This document shows, piece by piece, positions 1 through 9,529 of a stretch of DNA of 64,000 nt (the stretch's first letter is position 1; every line of letters starts with the position of its first letter). The stretch is from CAJBLF01 sp964418415 (lineage in GTDB: Bacteria; Patescibacteriota; Gracilibacteria; Absconditabacterales; Absconditicoccaceae): assembly GCA_964418415.1 (NCBI GenBank), contig CAYQLB010000001.1, positions 47,788-111,787 of the forward strand, read 5' to 3'. The notes below the pieces were generated by a model that did not search any database, was not told the DNA's origin, and saw nothing but the letters and a program-made list of their open reading frames with translations. The position numbers and the translations under genes are program-made.

Positions 1-1
1 G

Positions 2-259
2 ATGTTTGACGAGCTTCGAAAACAGAATAGGTTATATTATCTTTCATGAGAAGTAGCAGGGACACAATTATTTCGATATTCATACGATGAAACTGGTAAA
101 GAGACTCCATATGCTAGATATGTTACGTTTGCTAAGGTTCATGACGGAGATGAAGATTTGCCGTCTGATAGAATTCTCAAAATAGAATCTCATGTTCTGT
201 ATGTGAAGTGAGGTATGACCGGTGAAGTGGTTCTGGAGAGTTTTATTTGAAATCACTAA
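2..259 (+). CDS. C-terminal part of a pilin-like or secreted protein (5' end outside window)
   Basis: The frame is open from the window edge to TAA and uses three TGA codons as glycine (LYYLSGEVAG, VKGGMTGE, SFIGNH). About 85 residues are visible: soluble, beta-rich in appearance, no membrane segment. The two genes directly downstream are type IV pilin-like, so this is probably the C-terminal globular part of another minor pilin or pseudopilin; that is inference from position only. No domain is recognised. An internal ATG at position 2 is in frame, but nothing shows it is the start. Confidence 0.6.
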
Positions 260-418
260 ATAAAAATGTAATTAGTCCTGCAGGCGTATATTTGGTCTTA
301 GTCCGTAATTGGTAATTATTCAATACATATACGTGAAGCGAATTACAATACATTACCCGAGCGAAGCGAGTAAATTACAATATGAATGGTAGAATATATT
401 TAGTTGATGTATCCATAT
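260..418. repeat. Intergenic CATTAC-type repeat block, copy 1
   Basis: This gene-free stretch holds short units built from ATTAC/CATTAC followed by small palindromes such as CGAGCGAAGCGAG (GCGAAGCG-like). The same kind of unit fills the next intergenic gap at 1052-1195. I see no ORF. It could be a repeat family or a regulator shared by the pilin genes. Confidence 0.55.
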
Positions 419-1051
419 ATGAAAAGAAAATGAATGACATTATTGGAACTCCTTATCGTGATGGCTATTCTCGGTATCCTTTTTGTTATGCTTCTTAGAA
501 CATACAATCGAATTTCTACTATGGTATTTCGTGTTCAGCAAGAAAAAGAAGTTTCTCAGGAAATCCTGCAAGTCTCTCAGATTGTTCAAAATCTTGCAGA
601 TAGAAATGATATCGATTATACTAAATATTCAGTGACAAGAGATGAGGAACAAGTGATAAGCTTATCAGATACTGATTGAATCACTGATATTCTTTACTTG
701 AGCTGACTTGATGGCGAAGTGAAGTTGTATACCCAAGGTGATTGTATCGATCCTGCTGTGGAATATGTTTTGACCGGTGCATGATCAGGATGTTCATTAT
801 TTGCCGATATCTGAGGTAAAACTAGAGAACTTATCAATACCAAAAAAGTGTTTATCACTCAAACAATATTTAAAATCATTCCTTATGCATCCGAAGAACA
901 ATATATCCATACGGATACACTTTGTGATGGTGGAAATTATCTCAACTGTTTTAATGTCCCGTGATTCCGGATGATATTTACGGCATATAGCATCAATTAT
1001 GGCAAGCAATGGGCGACCCATGTTACGTTACCGTTTCAGCAATTCTTTTAA
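419..1051 (+). CDS. Type IV prepilin-like protein
   Basis: A 210-residue protein with a textbook type IV prepilin N terminus: short basic leader MKRKG, cleavage after Gly5, then MTLLE with the conserved Glu at mature position 5, and a hydrophobic helix to about residue 26. The cleavage glycine is itself a TGA codon (431-433), so a standard-code reading misses the leader and starts at 434. The C-terminal domain contains cysteines. The family is cleaved and N-methylated by PilD-type peptidase and assembles into pili or pseudopili at the inner membrane. It sits between two other pilin-like genes. Whether it is a major or minor pilin cannot be told. Confidence 0.85.
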
Positions 1052-1195
1052 TGAAAAAACGTAATTAGCATTTCGTGCGTAATGGATGGTAATGTGTTGT
1101 AATGGATGGTAATGATCATTACATCAAAAATACATTACGCCGCAGGCACATTACATTCGCGTAGCGAATACATTACGCGAACATAGTGAGTTAAT
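1052..1195. repeat. Intergenic CATTAC-type repeat block, copy 2
   Basis: Contains GTAATGGATGGTAATG twice nearly in tandem, then CATTAC units separated by palindromes (ATTCGC-GTA-GCGAAT; GCCGCAGGC). It resembles the block at 260-418, including the GCGAA-containing cores. No coding potential is seen. The position between co-oriented pilin genes suggests a dispersed repeat or an mRNA-processing structure. Confidence 0.55.
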
Positions 1196-1236
1196 TGCAT
1201 ATCAATAGCGAGTCTTATTTAGTTTGTATGCTTTAT

Positions 1237-2145
1237 ATGAAAAGAAAATCAGGCAATATCAGTATTCTCGTCATCTTCGTACTATTAGCTTCATCGCTTT
1301 TAGGAGTTTTGTCATTAAATTTCGTGCAGCAGATGATGAAACAATCATCACTTATACATTCTTATTATAAGTCATATTATCTTGCAAAAGCTGGTATAGA
1401 ATTATGACTTTCTGAAATATCTTCACGTGGTGTATGATTTGACCAAATATTGTCTACTGGCGATGCGTTTTTCTCTGGCAATTTTCTTTGTGGTAAAAAT
1501 TGTAATCTTTCCTTATCCATATCATGAACTTCATCTTCGCTCACCAAAAAATTCTGGCTTGATGCTGGTTGTCAATATCCGTATATGCTGAGCTGATGAG
1601 AATCGTTCGCACTTCCGTTATTTGCTGATGCTACCCCATGATCTGTCGTCGATATGTTTACTACAGGCATTGTGTATGAAAATATTACTGATGTTTTTCA
1701 TGGCGACAATATCGAAATAGAAAATGTCTCTGATATTTCCAGTGATAACGACATCATCTTCTGAGTGCTTATTCTTTCTGGACAGGATGTTCGCGAGAAT
1801 GGTATGTATGTAACTTCTGGCACACTCGATACTGCTTCGCTTATAGCATTCAGGAAATCTTTTGAAGAGCATATTCCTATTCTCGATTCGATGCTAACAA
1901 ACTATTTTTCCGATACATTTATAGCAAATGGCCATACGATGTATCTTCTCATCTCCAATGTTACAGATACACAACAATCGTTCTGTATCCATTCTACATC
2001 ATCTTCATTGACGGTTGCGAAACCATTGCCTGCCGATACATTTTTTTTCCAGAGTGTGGGTTCTTATGGTAATCAGCAAGCAGCGCTTGATGCTTCATAT
2101 GCTCAACCGATCCCTGGTTATCTCTTCAGTAGCTATTCTCAATAA
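1237..2145 (+). CDS. PilX-like minor pilin / pilus assembly protein
   Basis: A 302-residue protein starting MKRKSGNISIL, followed by a long hydrophobic segment (residues ~8-28) and then KSYYLAKAGIELG, which resembles PilX/PilK-type minor pilins (hydrophobic helix then an 'A..AG.E.A' turn). The leader resembles the prepilin gene upstream (RK-G motif) but lacks a clear Glu5, as is common in PilK/GspK-like proteins. Several TGA codons are read as Gly. The ATG at 1237 was chosen because it gives the short basic leader; an in-frame ATG at 1195 would add 14 residues. It is probably a pilus tip or priming component together with the gene at 419. Confidence 0.7.
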
Positions 2146-2163
2146 TATACCGACTTTCTTGTG

Positions 2164-2191
2164 TTGACTTTTCTTGCGAAATAGATATTTT
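2164..2191 (+). promoter_or_regulatory. Promoter candidate for purB
   Basis: TTGACT at 2164-2169, a 16-bp spacer and TATTTT at 2186-2191 form a sigma70-like promoter that overlaps the upstream edge of the direct repeat in front of purB. Inferred from sequence only. Confidence 0.4.
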
Positions 2192-2195
2192 TTGG

Positions 2196-2234
2196 TTCAT
2201 TAAATATAAACAAATTCATCAAATATAAACCAAA
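2196..2234 (+). promoter_or_regulatory. Tandem direct repeat upstream of purB (operator-like)
   Basis: Two adjacent ~19-bp copies of TTCATYAAATATAAAC plus AAA lie immediately downstream of the promoter-like elements and end about 12 bp before the purB ATG. Tandem AT-rich repeats in the 5' leader suggest a regulator site or a recent duplication; the function is unknown. Confidence 0.45.
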
Positions 2235-2246
2235 AATTAATTTTCT

Positions 2247-3608
2247 ATGAAACAACCAACAGAAAAAAAACCAGTACTTCCTTTGAGTGAAATCACTGCA
2301 ATATCTTCCGTCGATGGGAGATATGGACCAAGAACAAAAGATTTGAGGCATTCACTTTCTGAATATGCTCTATTCAAATACCGGACAATAGTCGAAATTG
2401 AATACTTCAAGGCTTTATGTAAAACTCTTCCTCAATTAAAAACTTTCCCTGATTGTTTCCCTGATCTTGATGCAATCATGGAAAAATTTTCTGTGGAAGA
2501 TGCCTTGAAAATCAAAGGATTTGAAAAAATTACCAATCATGATGTAAAGGCTGTCGAATACTTCCTTAGGGAAAAATTTGACGCTATGGGTATAGGCCAG
2601 TATAAAGAATTCATCCATTTCGGGCTTACATCGTATGATATCAATAGCCCTGCTGTCAATCTTATGATTATCGAGGCTTTGAATAGTATTACTTATGAGC
2701 TCAAGGAATTGGTTTTTATGATTTCAAATTATGCTGGAACATGGGAAAATATTCCGATGCTTGCTCATACGCATGGACAGCCGGCTTCTCCTACGATGCT
2801 TGGTAAAGAAATCAATGTCTTTGTAGAACGGTTACGTTCAATTATTAGTACTATCAAAGGATACACTTTTGAAGCAAAGTTTGGAGGAGCTACCGGCAAC
2901 TTCAATGCTCATTATGTAGCATATCCTTCCATCGACTGGCACGATTGGGCCAATGTCTTTTTGTTCAACACTTTCGGTCTTGTACGTCAGAAAACGACTA
3001 CGCAAATCGAAAGTTATGACAATTTGGCTGAATTGTTCGATATTTTGAAACGTATCAATACAGTATTTATTGATATGTCTCGTGATATGTGGACGTATAT
3101 CTCTATGGGCTATTTCATCCAAAAAGTGAAAAAAGATGAAGTCGGATCATCTGCTATGCCTCATAAGGTCAACCCTATCGACTTCGAAAATGCTGAAGGT
3201 AATGCTGGTATAGCAATAGCGCTTTTCGAACATCTTTCCACTAAACTGCCAATATCACGGCTTCAACGTGATTTGAGTGGTTCAACCGTGGAAAGGATTA
3301 TCGGTTTACCTTTATCTCATTTCCTCATTGCTATCTTATCTCTACAAAAAGCGTTCGGTAAGGTGGAACCCAATCTCATAAAAATCAATGCTGATTTGGA
3401 AGATAATTGGGAAGTGGTGGCAGAGGCAATACAGACAGTATTACGCAGAGAAAGTTATCCTGATCCCTACAATGCGCTCAAAAATCTTACTCGAGGTAAA
3501 AAAATTACCGGGCTTGATTTCATGCATTTCATCGATTCGCTTGATGTGAATCAGGAGATCAAGAACGAACTAAAAAGCATTACTCCATGGACGTATATAG
3601 GTAAATAG
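2247..3608 (+). CDS. purB: Adenylosuccinate lyase
   Basis: A 453-residue enzyme of E. coli PurB length. It cleaves SAICAR to AICAR and adenylosuccinate to AMP, releasing fumarate. Visible motifs: N-terminal VDGRYG, the HTHGQPAS segment (residues ~175), the signature GSSAMPHKVNPIDFEN (~297-312) and SRLQRDLSGSTVER (~337-351). It is the only large gene here with no TGA glycine: I count 24 Gly codons, all GGN. Its CGA/CGG codons (residues 46, 195, 338, 416) fall where standard PurB has arginine, e.g. SRxQRD and LTRGK. Both facts suggest recent transfer from a standard-code bacterium. Identity is certain; whether it works under the host code is open. Confidence 0.95.
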   Translation: MKQPTEKKPVLPLSEITAISSVDGRYGPRTKDLRHSLSEYALFKYRTIVEIEYFKALCKTLPQLKTFPDCFPDLDAIMEKFSVEDALKIKGFEKITNHDVKAVEYFLREKFDAMGIGQYKEFIHFGLTSYDINSPAVNLMIIEALNSITYELKELVFMISNYAGTWENIPMLAHTHGQPASPTMLGKEINVFVERLRSIISTIKGYTFEAKFGGATGNFNAHYVAYPSIDWHDWANVFLFNTFGLVRQKTTTQIESYDNLAELFDILKRINTVFIDMSRDMWTYISMGYFIQKVKKDEVGSSAMPHKVNPIDFENAEGNAGIAIALFEHLSTKLPISRLQRDLSGSTVERIIGLPLSHFLIAILSLQKAFGKVEPNLIKINADLEDNWEVVAEAIQTVLRRESYPDPYNALKNLTRGKKITGLDFMHFIDSLDVNQEIKNELKSITPWTYIGK

Positions 3609-3630
3609 TAACATGCTTATTAATATATCT

Positions 3631-3658
3631 CCGGTTGGTTTTTCCAGCCGGTTTTTTT
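3631..3658 (+). terminator. Rho-independent terminator of purB
   Basis: CCGGTTGG, a TTTTT loop and CCAGCCGG form an 8-bp stem with one G-T pair, followed by a run of seven T. It lies 23 bp past the purB stop. Confidence 0.85.
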
Positions 3659-3714
3659 GCATTTTTTATTTTTCTATATATACTTGTATTGTGTATTTAT
3701 TTTTTTCTTTTTTT

Positions 3715-3939
3715 ATGCAAATCATAGAACAAAAAGTTCCGGAAGAACAGGATAGAGAACAGTATATTTCCTCTAATTCTTCTTATATACCAAATGACAT
3801 TAATTATCCGATAGAGGATGTTGTACAAAAAGAAGAACGTTCGCAGCGATGGTTGGAATCACAACTTAATTCTCCTCAAGATTTTTCTGATCATATCAAG
3901 AATTTAATTGATGAAACATGGTCTGATGAATACGCATAG
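3715..3939 (+). CDS. Small acidic protein, unknown function
   Basis: A 74-residue, charged, probably helical protein (MQIIEQKVPEEQDREQY...). A TATA-rich promoter-like stretch (TATATATACTTG) lies upstream. Its last 14 bp overlap the start of the next gene at 3926, so the two are translationally linked. No family is recognised. An in-frame upstream start at 3613 would put the purB terminator inside the gene, so it was rejected. Confidence 0.6.
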   Translation: MQIIEQKVPEEQDREQYISSNSSYIPNDINYPIEDVVQKEERSQRWLESQLNSPQDFSDHIKNLIDETWSDEYA

Positions 3940-4816
3940 TTTGCCACTGATCACTACGAATTATATCAACAAGCTTCTCAAGGAGAGTCAATCCGATACG
4001 GAAAAATTTGAATTTACTATCTGATGAATAGTTCATGGATTTTTCGATTTTCTTTATCAGGATAAGAAGAAAAGTGTGGATTTTTCTGAAATTGAGGATG
4101 TATATTATCTCGAACAAGTGAAGGCATATCTCGTCACATATCGCGATTCCACCTCCCATAAATATAAAAAATTACATTATACCTATGTCATTTCCAAGCT
4201 TGACGATCGTCTTTTCGAACTTCAGAATAATGGTGATGTGAAAGATCCTTTACATAAAATCAATCATATTATCCGTTCATGAGATATTATGCTTATCAGT
4301 TATCGTTCCCATGATTTTTCCCGGGAATCGTTCTTTACTAATGTGGCGAGCGATGCTTTGAGGCTTGCATCCCATTCACTTTTCGCACATGTAGGATTGG
4401 TCGGTACCTTAATTCCTGATGCTCAAGGTCATCGATGGCTCCATTCCACGCTTCATCATGATGATGGCAGAATGGGTGTTAAAAAAACTCCGCTCAATTA
4501 TTATCTAAAATCTAATACTCCCTGCGATCTTCTAGTCCTGAGATATACAGGCACTGATACCAAACACCTCGATGATATGATTGCCTACGGTTCTAATCTT
4601 GCCAAGAAAAAAGTGTGATACGATAAGCGAGATGCTGTAGAGGATGTATTATGAACGTCATATTTCAGGAAGGATGATGCATTTAATTGCGCTGAATTCG
4701 TCTATTCCTGTCTCAAGAGTATCAGTCCTTCGTTTTTTATCGATAAGAAATGACTTCCGGCATCGTATATAGACAATAAGATGCTGACACAAATATATCT
4801 TACGAGGTTTCAATAA
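3926..4816 (+). CDS. Permuted NlpC/P60-like (YiiX/YebB type) cysteine hydrolase candidate
   Basis: A 296-residue protein built with several TGA=Gly codons. The N-terminal ~120 residues are helical and unrecognised. The C-terminal half reads like the circularly permuted papain-fold family: an early His motif in SHSLFAHVGLVG, and late in the protein DAFNCAEFVYSCLK, where the Cys of NCAEF would be the nucleophile. Such proteins are amidases or peptidases acting on cell-wall peptides or lipids. No signal peptide is seen. It overlaps the small upstream gene by 14 bp. Family placement rests on the His...Cys order and the CAEF motif only. Confidence 0.6.
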
Positions 4817-4842
4817 AAAAATCCGGGATGTCCCGGATTTTT
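4815..4842. terminator. Bidirectional terminator
   Basis: AAAAAATCCGGGA-TG-TCCCGGATTTTT is a perfect hairpin with A-run and T-run on opposite sides. It separates the converging genes that end at 4816 (+) and 4861 (-). Confidence 0.85.
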
Positions 4843-4860
4843 CAAAGAAATATTTCTGTT

Positions 4861-5424
4861 TTAGAGTTTTCCCATCAAATCTTCCATCTTACCTTTTTGT
4901 TCTTCTTTGGCCTTTTCTCCCAATTCTTCTCTATCGAGTGTGGTGAGCACTGCTTCCCATCTCTTGAGTCTCATCTCTCTTTCTGTATCGATAGTGTTTT
5001 TCTCATTTTCATCTTCGGCTTTGAGTGCGTGGAGATTCATCTGTTCTTCGATGTATATTTCGTATAATCTTAGAATTTGAAAAGATCGTAATTCAGAAAC
5101 TGTTTTTACTACACTTTGTTCTCCGCTTTTTACTGCGATATAGAGTTCTTTATTTTCCTTATTTTCTTCTTTTTTGAGTTCGTAATCACTACTAAATGAT
5201 CATAGGACCAATTGTTGTAGAAGATTTCGATCGAAATCATCTTTGAGTTCTTCTGGTGTCTCATATGGCAATGGTTCAAATTTGATCAAATATTCCGTGT
5301 ATCGTGTCTGATCTTTCACATCTCCGGTGATCGGTCAAAAAAGGGTCTCGTATTTTTCAACGATCTGTTTTTTTTCAGGTTTTTCCCTTAATTCCTCTAT
5401 AAATGCCTGGAAATCGAACAGCAT
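4861..5424 (-). CDS. Charged coiled-coil hypothetical protein
   Basis: A 187-residue protein (MLFDFQAFIEELREK...), rich in Glu and Lys with long predicted helices in its second half. Two TGA codons are read as Gly (LFGPITGD, LVLGSFSS). No membrane segment or signal is visible and no family is recognised. It lies downstream of the yidD-fmt fusion on the same strand with a 49-bp gap, so co-transcription is plausible. Confidence 0.7.
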
Positions 5425-5473
5425 GTTCTTTGGATATATGATAAAAATTGTGCGTTAGTTGTTGATAGTGTAA

Positions 5474-6661
5474 TTATTTTAGGTATCAATTCAAGAACTC
5501 TTTTCGTCACATGGCACTTTTTCCTTCAGGCTTGAGTTTGATATCTTGAATTGCTGGATGAAGTTCTTTTTCCCTGAATAATGGTATTTCATCATTGCTG
5601 TTGTATAGCGGTTCATTGAGTTGTAATGTTTCAATAATTATTCTTTTATTTTCTCGTATAAAATAGATTTTCGGTCGAAGAGCATATGCACGGTATTTAT
5701 TATAAATAGTTTCTATGGAGTCCTTCCGTGGATCGATCAGTCAAGATTCTTTTTCTATCTTTCCACAATAGCTTGCTTTATTTTCGTTCTGTTGTACTTC
5801 TCCCAATATTTTTTTTCAGAATTTTCGAAGTGTATCGTTCAAAAATTTCGGGCCGATTTTTTTCATTTCTTCAATCAATTCCTTTGTTGTCCACTCAAAA
5901 GGTATCGTGAATCTGAGAATATCGATCATATTTCCTGTATCCATAGTCGCATCCATTTTTATGATAGTAATTCCTGTTTCTTTATCGTTATGTAATAGTG
6001 TAGATTGAATAGGTGAGGCGCCACGATATTTCGGCAATATCGATCCGTGAATATTGATTGGTGCGATATTTGGAATATCTAAAATTGCTTGCGGGATGAT
6101 TTTTCCATACGCGATAACGACCAAAAAATCTGGATTTTTTTCTTTGAGTCGTTCTGCAAATTTATGTCCTTCCTCTGATTTTTCGGGATTCAACTTTTCT
6201 GGTGTAATTATATTGCAATGTTTCAATTGCTCATTTGCTTTCGTACATTTTTTGATAATATTTTCGCATATTTCCATACCTCTGCCTGCGGGTTTGTCGC
6301 ATTGTGTTACTACGCCTACCACATCAAATCTTTTATCATTTGCTAGACGTTCCAAAAATGGTACACCGATAGGCGCCGAGGAAAAGAAGACGACTCTGTA
6401 GTGATCGGGGTCGTAGTGTTTTTTCATACTTGCAGTACAATGTAAAACTCTATCGGTTGCATAAAAAACTCCTGGCCGAAATCCATACCTTTTGAGTACC
6501 TGAATGCTGTATTTACTACAATGTGGCTCATGTGCACACACTCTTCCTTTTAATCGAAATGATGGTAATCATTTGTCGGGTGATATGGTGTATTGATAAA
6601 TTTTTATTAACCGGATTGTTGGTTTTGCTAATGCTTTGTTCAGTTTCTTGAAAAAATCCAT
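5474..6661 (-). CDS. fmt: YidD-like domain fused to methionyl-tRNA formyltransferase
   Basis: A single 395-residue frame. Residues 1-~86 match YidD, the membrane-protein insertion efficiency factor: IKIYQYTISPDKG, the Cys motif CAHEPHCSKYSI (42-53), RYGF, and HYDPD at 82-86. Without a stop it continues into Fmt, which formylates Met-tRNAfMet: YRVVFFSSAPIGVP at the Rossmann start, NIHGSILPKYRGASPIQ with catalytic N203/H205, D241 of the DTG motif, and the C-terminal domain ending KPEGKSAMG. CGA codons at residues 329 and 336 fit tryptophan (ALWPK as PWP; IWENK). ATG 79 (6427) could start a separate Fmt, but YDPD lies after it, which favours a true fusion or a nested start. Confidence 0.85.
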
Positions 6662-6804
6662 TCGTCATATACTATATAAACGTGCTGTAGTGTAATTACT
6701 TGGCATGAAATTACAAAGAAATTTTTCTGTTTGAAATCTATCGGCTAAACAATACAATGATTTAGCGTAAAAAAACGCTATTTTTTGGCGACTATACTGT
6801 TATT

Positions 6805-7803
6805 ATGTCTCTATCGAACGTTTATTTATTTACTGGGCAGGAGAAATATCTTCTGGACAAAGAAATCCAAAGACGAAAGGATAATTTTCTTGCGAAATTT
6901 GGTTTAGAAAGCGTGTTTCATTTTGGTGTAGATAATTTAGATGTCAGTATGATCAAACAAGCTATTTATTATAGTGGACTTTTTACGACCAAAAAACTCA
7001 TTCTGATCAATGGCATCCCTCTGGATACTTTAACCAAGCTTGGTGAAGATAAAAATGAACAATTAACCACATTTATCGATGGGTTCATTAAAGTTGAAGG
7101 AAAAATTCCTGATGATTCTCTATTAGTTTTTGTCAGTCCTATTCCAGATAAAAGATTAAAACTCTATAAATTCCTTGAGAAACATGCAACCCTCAAAGAA
7201 TTTAATCAATTGAAATGAGGAGATTTAGAAAAATTTATTACGACTGAACTTCAAGAATTTACTATCACGCATGAGGCTGTTCAGTATTTTCTCACTAAAG
7301 TCTGATCAGATCTCTATCGTATACGATTTGAATGCGATAAACTTAAAATACGAGCTAAACTTAAACAACAGAAACAGATAGATGAAACTATGATCGACTA
7401 TATTGTGTATGGACAGGTAGAGACAGATTCATTTATCTTTCTCAAAGCCTTGTTTGCCGATAAAAAGAAAGCAATATCTCTTCTTGAGAAAATTCAAGGA
7501 GAGGGGAATGATCGAAATCAATTTGCTGGTATGCTCTATCGAGCAATGAAATTCTATATCTTTATGATGGATCTTGATGAAAGCGGAGTGACTGATTCCA
7601 AGGATATAGCATCTTTTCTTAAAATGAATCCTCGACAGGTAAAAAATGAATATTCCAAGATAGCAATACTAAAAACGAATAAGAAAAAAATAGAAGAAAT
7701 TTATGTTAAACTTGTTGAATTGGATACAGATATCAAATCATGAAAAGTTCCGGATACGTATTTTCGGTTGTGAATGAAACAAATTGTTAATCGCATTGCA
7801 TAG
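6805..7803 (+). CDS. holA: DNA polymerase III delta subunit
   Basis: A 332-residue clamp-loader subunit that opens the beta clamp. Typical features: N-terminal NVYLFTGQEKYLLDKEI, the segment NLDVSMIKQAI, LFTTKKLILING, the central VFVSPIPDKRLKLYKFL, and the helical C-terminal domain with FAGMLYRAMKFYIF. Four TGA codons are read as Gly among about 18 Gly codons. It is divergent from yidD-fmt. A TATACT box lies 6-7 bp before the ATG (GACTATACTGTTATTATG), suggesting a leaderless or nearly leaderless mRNA. Length fits the family. Confidence 0.85.
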
Positions 7804-7838
7804 TAGTATATTTAGACGTTAATGTTTTGAAGAAATTG

Positions 7839-8435
7839 ATGAAAAAAGTGATTTTTGGAGCACTACTTATGATAGTAACTATCTGAGCTGTACATGCTGA
7901 TCTCTCGGACAGTTTATTCTGTAAAGTAAATAAAGAACAGGTTGTTATTTCTCTTAAACAGACAGAATGATATTATCTTTGTCAAGATACGATTTCCTCA
8001 TTGGAACATCTTATTATTCAGACAGCTATGGATCTCGATAAAATTGATCAATATATTTCAAAGCATCGTAATCTTTGATATCGGGTATGATTGAAACATG
8101 AAAAGACAGCACTTATAGATCAACTCCAAAAGGCTAGAGAAAGTATTGTTTCCAATATGAAAAAATTTGAGAATAATCTTATCAAAAAATATGTTCAGTA
8201 TTTTTTGCTCAAGATTACTCCATACAAAAAACAACTTCAGAAGTCTGTTGCTAAAATTGAGATCCTCAATATGAGCGGATATGCAACGCGTGAACTTAAT
8301 AATTATCTTTATTTGCTTACCTGACAACTTACTACTATAGATGCTTTAGGTAAAGCGAAAACTATGGAAGAATTATTGCCGCTACTTTCTACCTATGTTT
8401 ATTTCAAAAAAGAGATCATATGAAGCTATGAATAA
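7839..8435 (+). CDS. Secreted helical protein, unknown function
   Basis: A 198-residue protein with a clear signal peptide MKKVIFGALLMIVTIGAVHA, cleavage near ADLSD. The mature part is helical and Lys-rich with two cysteines near its start (LFCKVN, YYLCQDT), which could form a disulfide. No domain is recognised. Its last 16 bp overlap the start of the MurI-like gene at 8420, so the two are translationally coupled. Confidence 0.7.
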
Positions 8436-9238
8436 TTACTTCTTGAACGGATACTTTGACCCTATTCACGTTCCTTTCAAAATATCCTAATGAATATATC
8501 GTCTATTATGATGATTATCATCGACCGTATGGAGATAAATCGTTCGATCATGCATTATCCTGTGTAGAACAGGGAATTGATTATCTGGTCAAACAAAAAG
8601 TCGATGCTATCATCGTTCCACCGGTGTATGAGTTGGCGCTTTCTAAAAAGAAAACAAAAGCAAAGATTTTGCCGCTGTTTTCCACGTATGTTATGGAACA
8701 ATGCTTTTCGCATTCCTTGGTAGGTAAAATAGGTCTACTCTGAGATTTCGCTGATCTGGAAAAAGCTCAGTATCTCCTTCAATGACTCGAAAAGTCATAT
8801 ACATTAACTTCACATCAGAAATCTATCAAAAAATTTCATTCACCGTTTCATTATCGAGCCAAAGAAGTCCCATTACGAAAGTATTACCTGACCTGACTTT
8901 CCTATTCAAACGTTTTGGTGAATAAGATCATTAAATTTGATCTGAGATATTTTAAGGATGCTATGACGGATACCCTCATTCCCTTCAATTACTGATATTT
9001 TCATTATCAGCCTACGATCACCAAATTCCTTAATTTTAAAAAAATTAAATTTCATAAGATGGAAAAATTGGAAACAATTTTTCAGGAACGGGTGATGAAA
9101 GACAAAGAACAAACAAAAAATACATATTCTATCACGATTGCCTATACTGGTCATCCTGAATTGCTAAAAAGAGAGAAAAGAATTATTCGGCTTTTGCAGA
9201 GAGGAAATGCTATAGATATTCAGTGGGAGAAAATTTAA
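8420..9238 (+). CDS. Glutamate racemase-like protein lacking both catalytic cysteines
   Basis: A 272-residue protein of MurI length. The start MKLGIITSGTDTLTLF and the block YYDDYHRPYGDKSFD strongly resemble the MurI DSG...YFGDTAHVPYG pattern, and DAIIVPPVYELAL sits where MurI has IACNTASA. The second motif GCTHYP is replaced by GLSYS. Both catalytic Cys residues of the racemase mechanism are therefore missing, so racemisation of L- to D-glutamate by the standard route is unlikely. It may be a regulator, a relic or an enzyme with other chemistry. The ATG at 8420 is chosen because it restores the N-terminal strand; the first codons include two TGA glycines. It overlaps the secreted-protein gene. 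Confidence 0.65.
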
Positions 9239-9253
9239 TTATATAGATATATT

Positions 9254-9529
9254 ATGATGATATTGGAACAATATAGAAAAGAGATACACCATATCGATGA
9301 ACAAATTATAAAGCTTTTGATACAGAGATTTGCTATCGTTGAGCAGATAGCAATATATAAACACATCCATAGTTTGCCCATATACGATCCAATAAGACGA
9401 AAGAATGTCTTATCTTCAGTTTTATTGATAGGAAGAAAAAAATGACTTTCTTCTGATTTCATTACAGATGTTTGGGAAAGAATTCATCAAGAATCATTAT
9501 TATTGCAAAATATAAAAAAATCCGCCTAG
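9254..9529 (+). CDS. Chorismate mutase, AroQ type
   Basis: A 91-residue all-helical protein (LEQYRKEIHHIDEQIIKLL, RFAIVEQIAIYK, IYDPIR), matching the monofunctional AroQ fold that converts chorismate to prephenate. The N-terminal Arg of the R..ID..I..LL pattern and the Arg and Lys of helix 1-2 are present. It follows the MurI-like gene by 15 bp. A stand-alone mutase in a small genome may be a salvage leftover. The TAG stop lies inside the terminator stem that follows. Confidence 0.75.

Noticed and set aside
3613..3714. Start of the small acidic ORF at 3613
   Set aside because: It would place the purB terminator inside the coding region; ATG 3715 lies just after a promoter-like TATA stretch.
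5816..6541. Fmt starting at GTG 6541
   Set aside because: That start cuts through the YidD domain; the frame continues upstream through a TGA glycine to ATG 6661.
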